Shown here one piece after another: positions 13,244 to 15,659 of a stretch of 15,659 nt of DNA. The notes below the pieces were generated by a model that saw only the letters and a program-made list of their open reading frames with translations, made no database searches and had not been told where the DNA came from. The stretch is taken from positions 1 through 15,659 of the forward strand of contig JBGSOV010000009.1 of the NCBI GenBank assembly GCA_041738935.1, written 5' to 3'. The position numbers and the translations under genes are program-made. The stretch comes from JBGSOV01 sp041738935. GTDB lineage: Bacteria; Patescibacteriota; Gracilibacteria; CAIRYL01; GCA-016699755. Numbering within the stretch: position 1 is the first letter of the stretch; each line of letters opens with the position of its first letter.

Positions 13244-13552
13244 TTATCTTCCGAGTAGCTTCTTTTGCTTGTAAAACAAGCTATCAGTTACAGGTGTGTA
13301 ATCGTTCTGTGCCAAAAAGGTTAGTACTTTAGCACGATCAAAAATTAGGTTTGGGTTCTTTTTATCGCTCCAGATAATGAGATTGTCCTTTTCTCTTTCG
13401 GTAAGCTCAAACGCTTTCCATTTATGGTATTCATCCCATGCAAAGTCTTTTTCACCCTCCATAATGCTTGGGTCTAATCCGCGAAAGCAAACACGAAATG
13501 GCAATAACCCTGATTCACTAACTTCTTCATCAATTAATTGCACGTAGATCAT
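13244..13552 (-). CDS. Hypothetical protein, 102 aa
   Basis: I do not recognise this protein. It is 102 aa, soluble, charged and Trp-containing (FAWDEYHKWKAFEL at about 38-51), with no signal or membrane helix. A beta-strand-like start (MIYVQLI) and later helices suggest a small alpha/beta domain; LTEREKDNLIIWSDKKNPNL lies in its centre. The ATG at 13552 has AAAGG directly against it, too close for a normal ribosome site. A GTG three codons later (13541-13543) sits 8 bases after the same AAAGGA and may be the real start. A good promoter lies just upstream, so the gene can be expressed independently of the 240-aa gene 63 bases before it. Its AT content is higher than that of the central genes, suggesting accessory origin. 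Confidence 0.65.
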   Translation of the reverse strand: MIYVQLIDEEVSESGLLPFRVCFRGLDPSIMEGEKDFAWDEYHKWKAFELTEREKDNLIIWSDKKNPNLIFDRAKVLTFLAQNDYTPVTDSLFYKQKKLLGR

Positions 13553-13572
13553 CCTTTAAAAAAACATTTGGC

Positions 13573-13601
13573 ATTATATTCAAACAGTATAAATATCGCA
13601 A
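13573..13601 (-). promoter_or_regulatory. Sigma70-like promoter of the 102-aa gene
   Basis: On the minus strand TTGCGA (13596-13601) and a perfect TATAAT (13573-13578) are exactly 17 bases apart. The predicted start near 13566 leaves a leader of about 14 bases. Confidence 0.65.
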
Positions 13602-13615
13602 CTTTTCACTGCAAA

Positions 13616-14338
13616 CTAATCGTCAAGCTGTGGAATGCTAATATTTTTTTCCGAGATATCAAGATGCATTCCTTTTCTTTTTTTGCGTTGAAGTAAAGGA
13701 GGATATTTTCGAACCCTATCAATTTTTACTGATTCTTCAAGATTGATTAGTACTTCGGTCTTTACTTGAGTAACTCTAGTAATCCTATACGTGACTAGGT
13801 TGTCATCTGATTCGACAGAATAAAGCAACCAGACGCCGTATTCATTTGATCCAGAGTCAATAATGATATTTTCCATATCAAAATTTACCGACCCAGTTAT
13901 ATGTACAACAATCTGATAGCAATTTGGATATTTTTTTCTTGTAGTTTTCTTACTTATTATTTCGCTCAACTCCTCCTTGCTGTTGCTGTTCCACTCAGTG
14001 ATTTCGATAAACAACTGTTCTGCCCTGTTGGAATTGGCGATTGTCGGGTGTGGTTTATGGCAGATTGCAATTACATCGGGAGCATTATCGTCACAAGGTG
14101 TTATCCAGTATTTATCACTTCCCATGGCTTCAGTTCCCAACACAAATACTGCAGCAACCCACATCTCCTTGAGTTTTTTTGTGTTTCTATGATGCAATAC
14201 ATATTGGAGTGCCTCATGTTTACTCTTTGTTTTAGATTCTGCCTGATTAACATAGTGATTAAAGGTATCAATAATCAATGAAGGCGAAAAGAAAATATCC
14301 TTTGGAAATAGTTGCTCGTTAAATTCTTTTTCGTTCAT
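13616..14338 (-). CDS. Hypothetical protein, 240 aa, possible nuclease-like fold
   Basis: No family is recognised with confidence. The 240-aa protein is soluble. Its centre has an arrangement faintly like PD-(D/E)xK nuclease folds: APDVIAI (86-92, Asp88), a strand with FIEITEW (110-116, Glu112), then a helix with SEIISKKTTRKKY (125-137) and a strand YQIVVHI (141-147). The usual Lys of ExK is Thr114 here; Lys131 or Lys135 might replace it. The fold guess is weak. The N-terminal part (1-60) is helical, and the C-terminus has a basic patch (RKYPPLLQRKKRKG, 210-223) that could touch nucleic acid. The ATG at 14338 lacks a Shine-Dalgarno. The gene starts only 33 bases after the U tract of the 5S rRNA and is AT-rich. 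It precedes the 102-aa gene on the same strand, and the two may be a functional pair. Confidence 0.65.
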   Translation of the reverse strand: MNEKEFNEQLFPKDIFFSPSLIIDTFNHYVNQAESKTKSKHEALQYVLHHRNTKKLKEMWVAAVFVLGTEAMGSDKYWITPCDDNAPDVIAICHKPHPTIANSNRAEQLFIEITEWNSNSKEELSEIISKKTTRKKYPNCYQIVVHITGSVNFDMENIIIDSGSNEYGVWLLYSVESDDNLVTYRITRVTQVKTEVLINLEESVKIDRVRKYPPLLQRKKRKGMHLDISEKNISIPQLDD

Positions 14339-14370
14339 GAATTTCGTTGAAGAGTCAATTTCAATATATC

Positions 14371-14377
14371 AAAAAAA
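14371..14377 (-). terminator. U7 tract following the 5S closing helix: rRNA operon terminator
   Basis: The 11-bp terminal helix of 5S rRNA (CCGTGTCTTGG with CCAAGACACGG) is followed immediately by seven T on the minus strand. No separate hairpin is seen, so the 5S fold or its closing stem may serve as the terminator. Confidence 0.5.
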
Positions 14378-14378
14378 C

Positions 14379-14503
14379 CGTGTCTTGGCGGCGACCTACT
14401 CTCCCAGGACCAAGGGTCCAAGTACCATCGGCGCAGACGGGCTTAACTTCTGAGTTCGGAATGGGATCAGGTGTACCTCCGTCGCGAGAACCACCAAGAC
14501 ACG
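14379..14503 (-). rRNA. rrf: 5S ribosomal RNA
   Basis: The minus strand reads GTGTCTTGGTGG..., followed by the conserved CCGAACTCAGAAGTTAAG and CGCCGATGGTACTT segments, and ends with GGGAGAGTAGGTCGCCGCCAAG. The two ends form the terminal helix. The length is about 120-125 bases. The boundaries are set by the helix and may be off by a few bases. It follows 23S after a spacer of about 100 bases without a tRNA. Confidence 0.95.
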
Positions 14504-14607
14504 GCCTTTTTGGGCTGTGATCTTGAAATCGAAGAAAACAATTGAAATTGTAAGTCTTTTTCCTAATCGCAGAAATTGTCTGTCAAAGAAAAAGAAGGAA
14601 GATACAA

Positions 14608-15587
<980 letters not shown>

Positions 15588-15659
15588 CATTCCGACGAAC
15601 GCCCCAAAAGGGAACGCGTCTGATTATCGATGTTACCGATCAATAATACGTGTGTTGTT
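15588..15659 (-). other. 3' end of a probable group I intron in the 23S gene (site L1951)
   Basis: The 72 bases upstream of 23S A1952 are not rRNA. They end in G (position 15588 on the minus strand), as group I introns do, and the missing 5' exon should end in U1951, the required U. A hairpin with ACGC/GCGT and CCC/GGG (15599-15619) sits where P9 would be. An 8-bp stem TTATTGAT/ATCGATAA with a 7-base loop (15624-15646) could be P8 or a neighbouring helix. Position 1951 is a known intron site (Coxiella L1951; the archaeal I-DmoI intron). The catalytic core and any homing endonuclease gene are outside the window, so group I identity is an inference; an archaeal-type bulge-helix-bulge intron or a broken or misassembled 23S remains possible. 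Confidence 0.65.

Noticed and set aside
14505..14607. tRNA or small RNA in the 23S-5S spacer
   Set aside because: No cloverleaf or conserved T-loop sequence is visible; it appears to be plain spacer.

Overview
The window looks like chromosomal DNA of an uncultivated bacterium, most plausibly a Patescibacteria/CPR lineage (Peregrinibacteria-like), though that placement is inference. The support is as follows. Genes mostly lack a recognisable Shine-Dalgarno sequence. The rRNA genes sit next to small accessory genes, and the 23S gene appears to be interrupted by an intron. A large SLH-domain surface protein is present. The code looks standard: 13 complete genes read through without in-frame UGA, with stops of about 9 TAA, 3 TAG and 1 TGA. 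This argues against the UGA=Gly lineages (SR1 and BD1-5 Gracilibacteria).

Left part (1-3422). A transposase start of IS1595 type is cut by the window edge, followed by a two-TM protein of unknown function. Next, on the minus strand, is an operon for two exported lipoproteins: a dienelactone-hydrolase-like enzyme and a type 1 copper cupredoxin. It has its own sigma70-like promoter at 2709-2736. A 203-aa orphan gene lies divergent from it.

Middle part (3463-11870, plus strand). The order is: a 636-aa flavin TIM-barrel protein of the nitronate monooxygenase type with unusual extensions; an LtrA-family membrane protein; a membrane-anchored TPR protein with precisely periodic 42-residue repeats; a secreted surface protein with a duplicated six-cysteine module and three C-terminal SLH domains; a strong terminator; and a small cupin-like protein with its own promoter. 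A bidirectional terminator at 11885-11928 closes this block against the convergent operon to its right.

Right part (12022-15659, minus strand). A CsoR/CstR-family repressor and a DUF4395 membrane protein form an operon. Its promoter has perfect TTGACA and TATAAT hexamers 19 bp apart, with one TACCCC-N3-GGGGTA operator filling the spacer and a second 43 bp upstream. The repressor keeps both sensor cysteines but has Ser where copper sensors have His, so it is best read as a per/polysulfide sensor (CstR type). A GC-rich, hairpin-dense non-coding stretch follows, then two AT-rich orphan genes, then the end of an rRNA operon (5S and the 3' third of 23S). The 23S exon begins at the position equivalent to E. 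coli A1952. The bases before it are not rRNA and look like the 3' end of a group I intron.

The signals most worth follow-up are the 23S intron, the compact CstR-DUF4395 autoregulatory switch, and the repeated cysteine module of the SLH protein.
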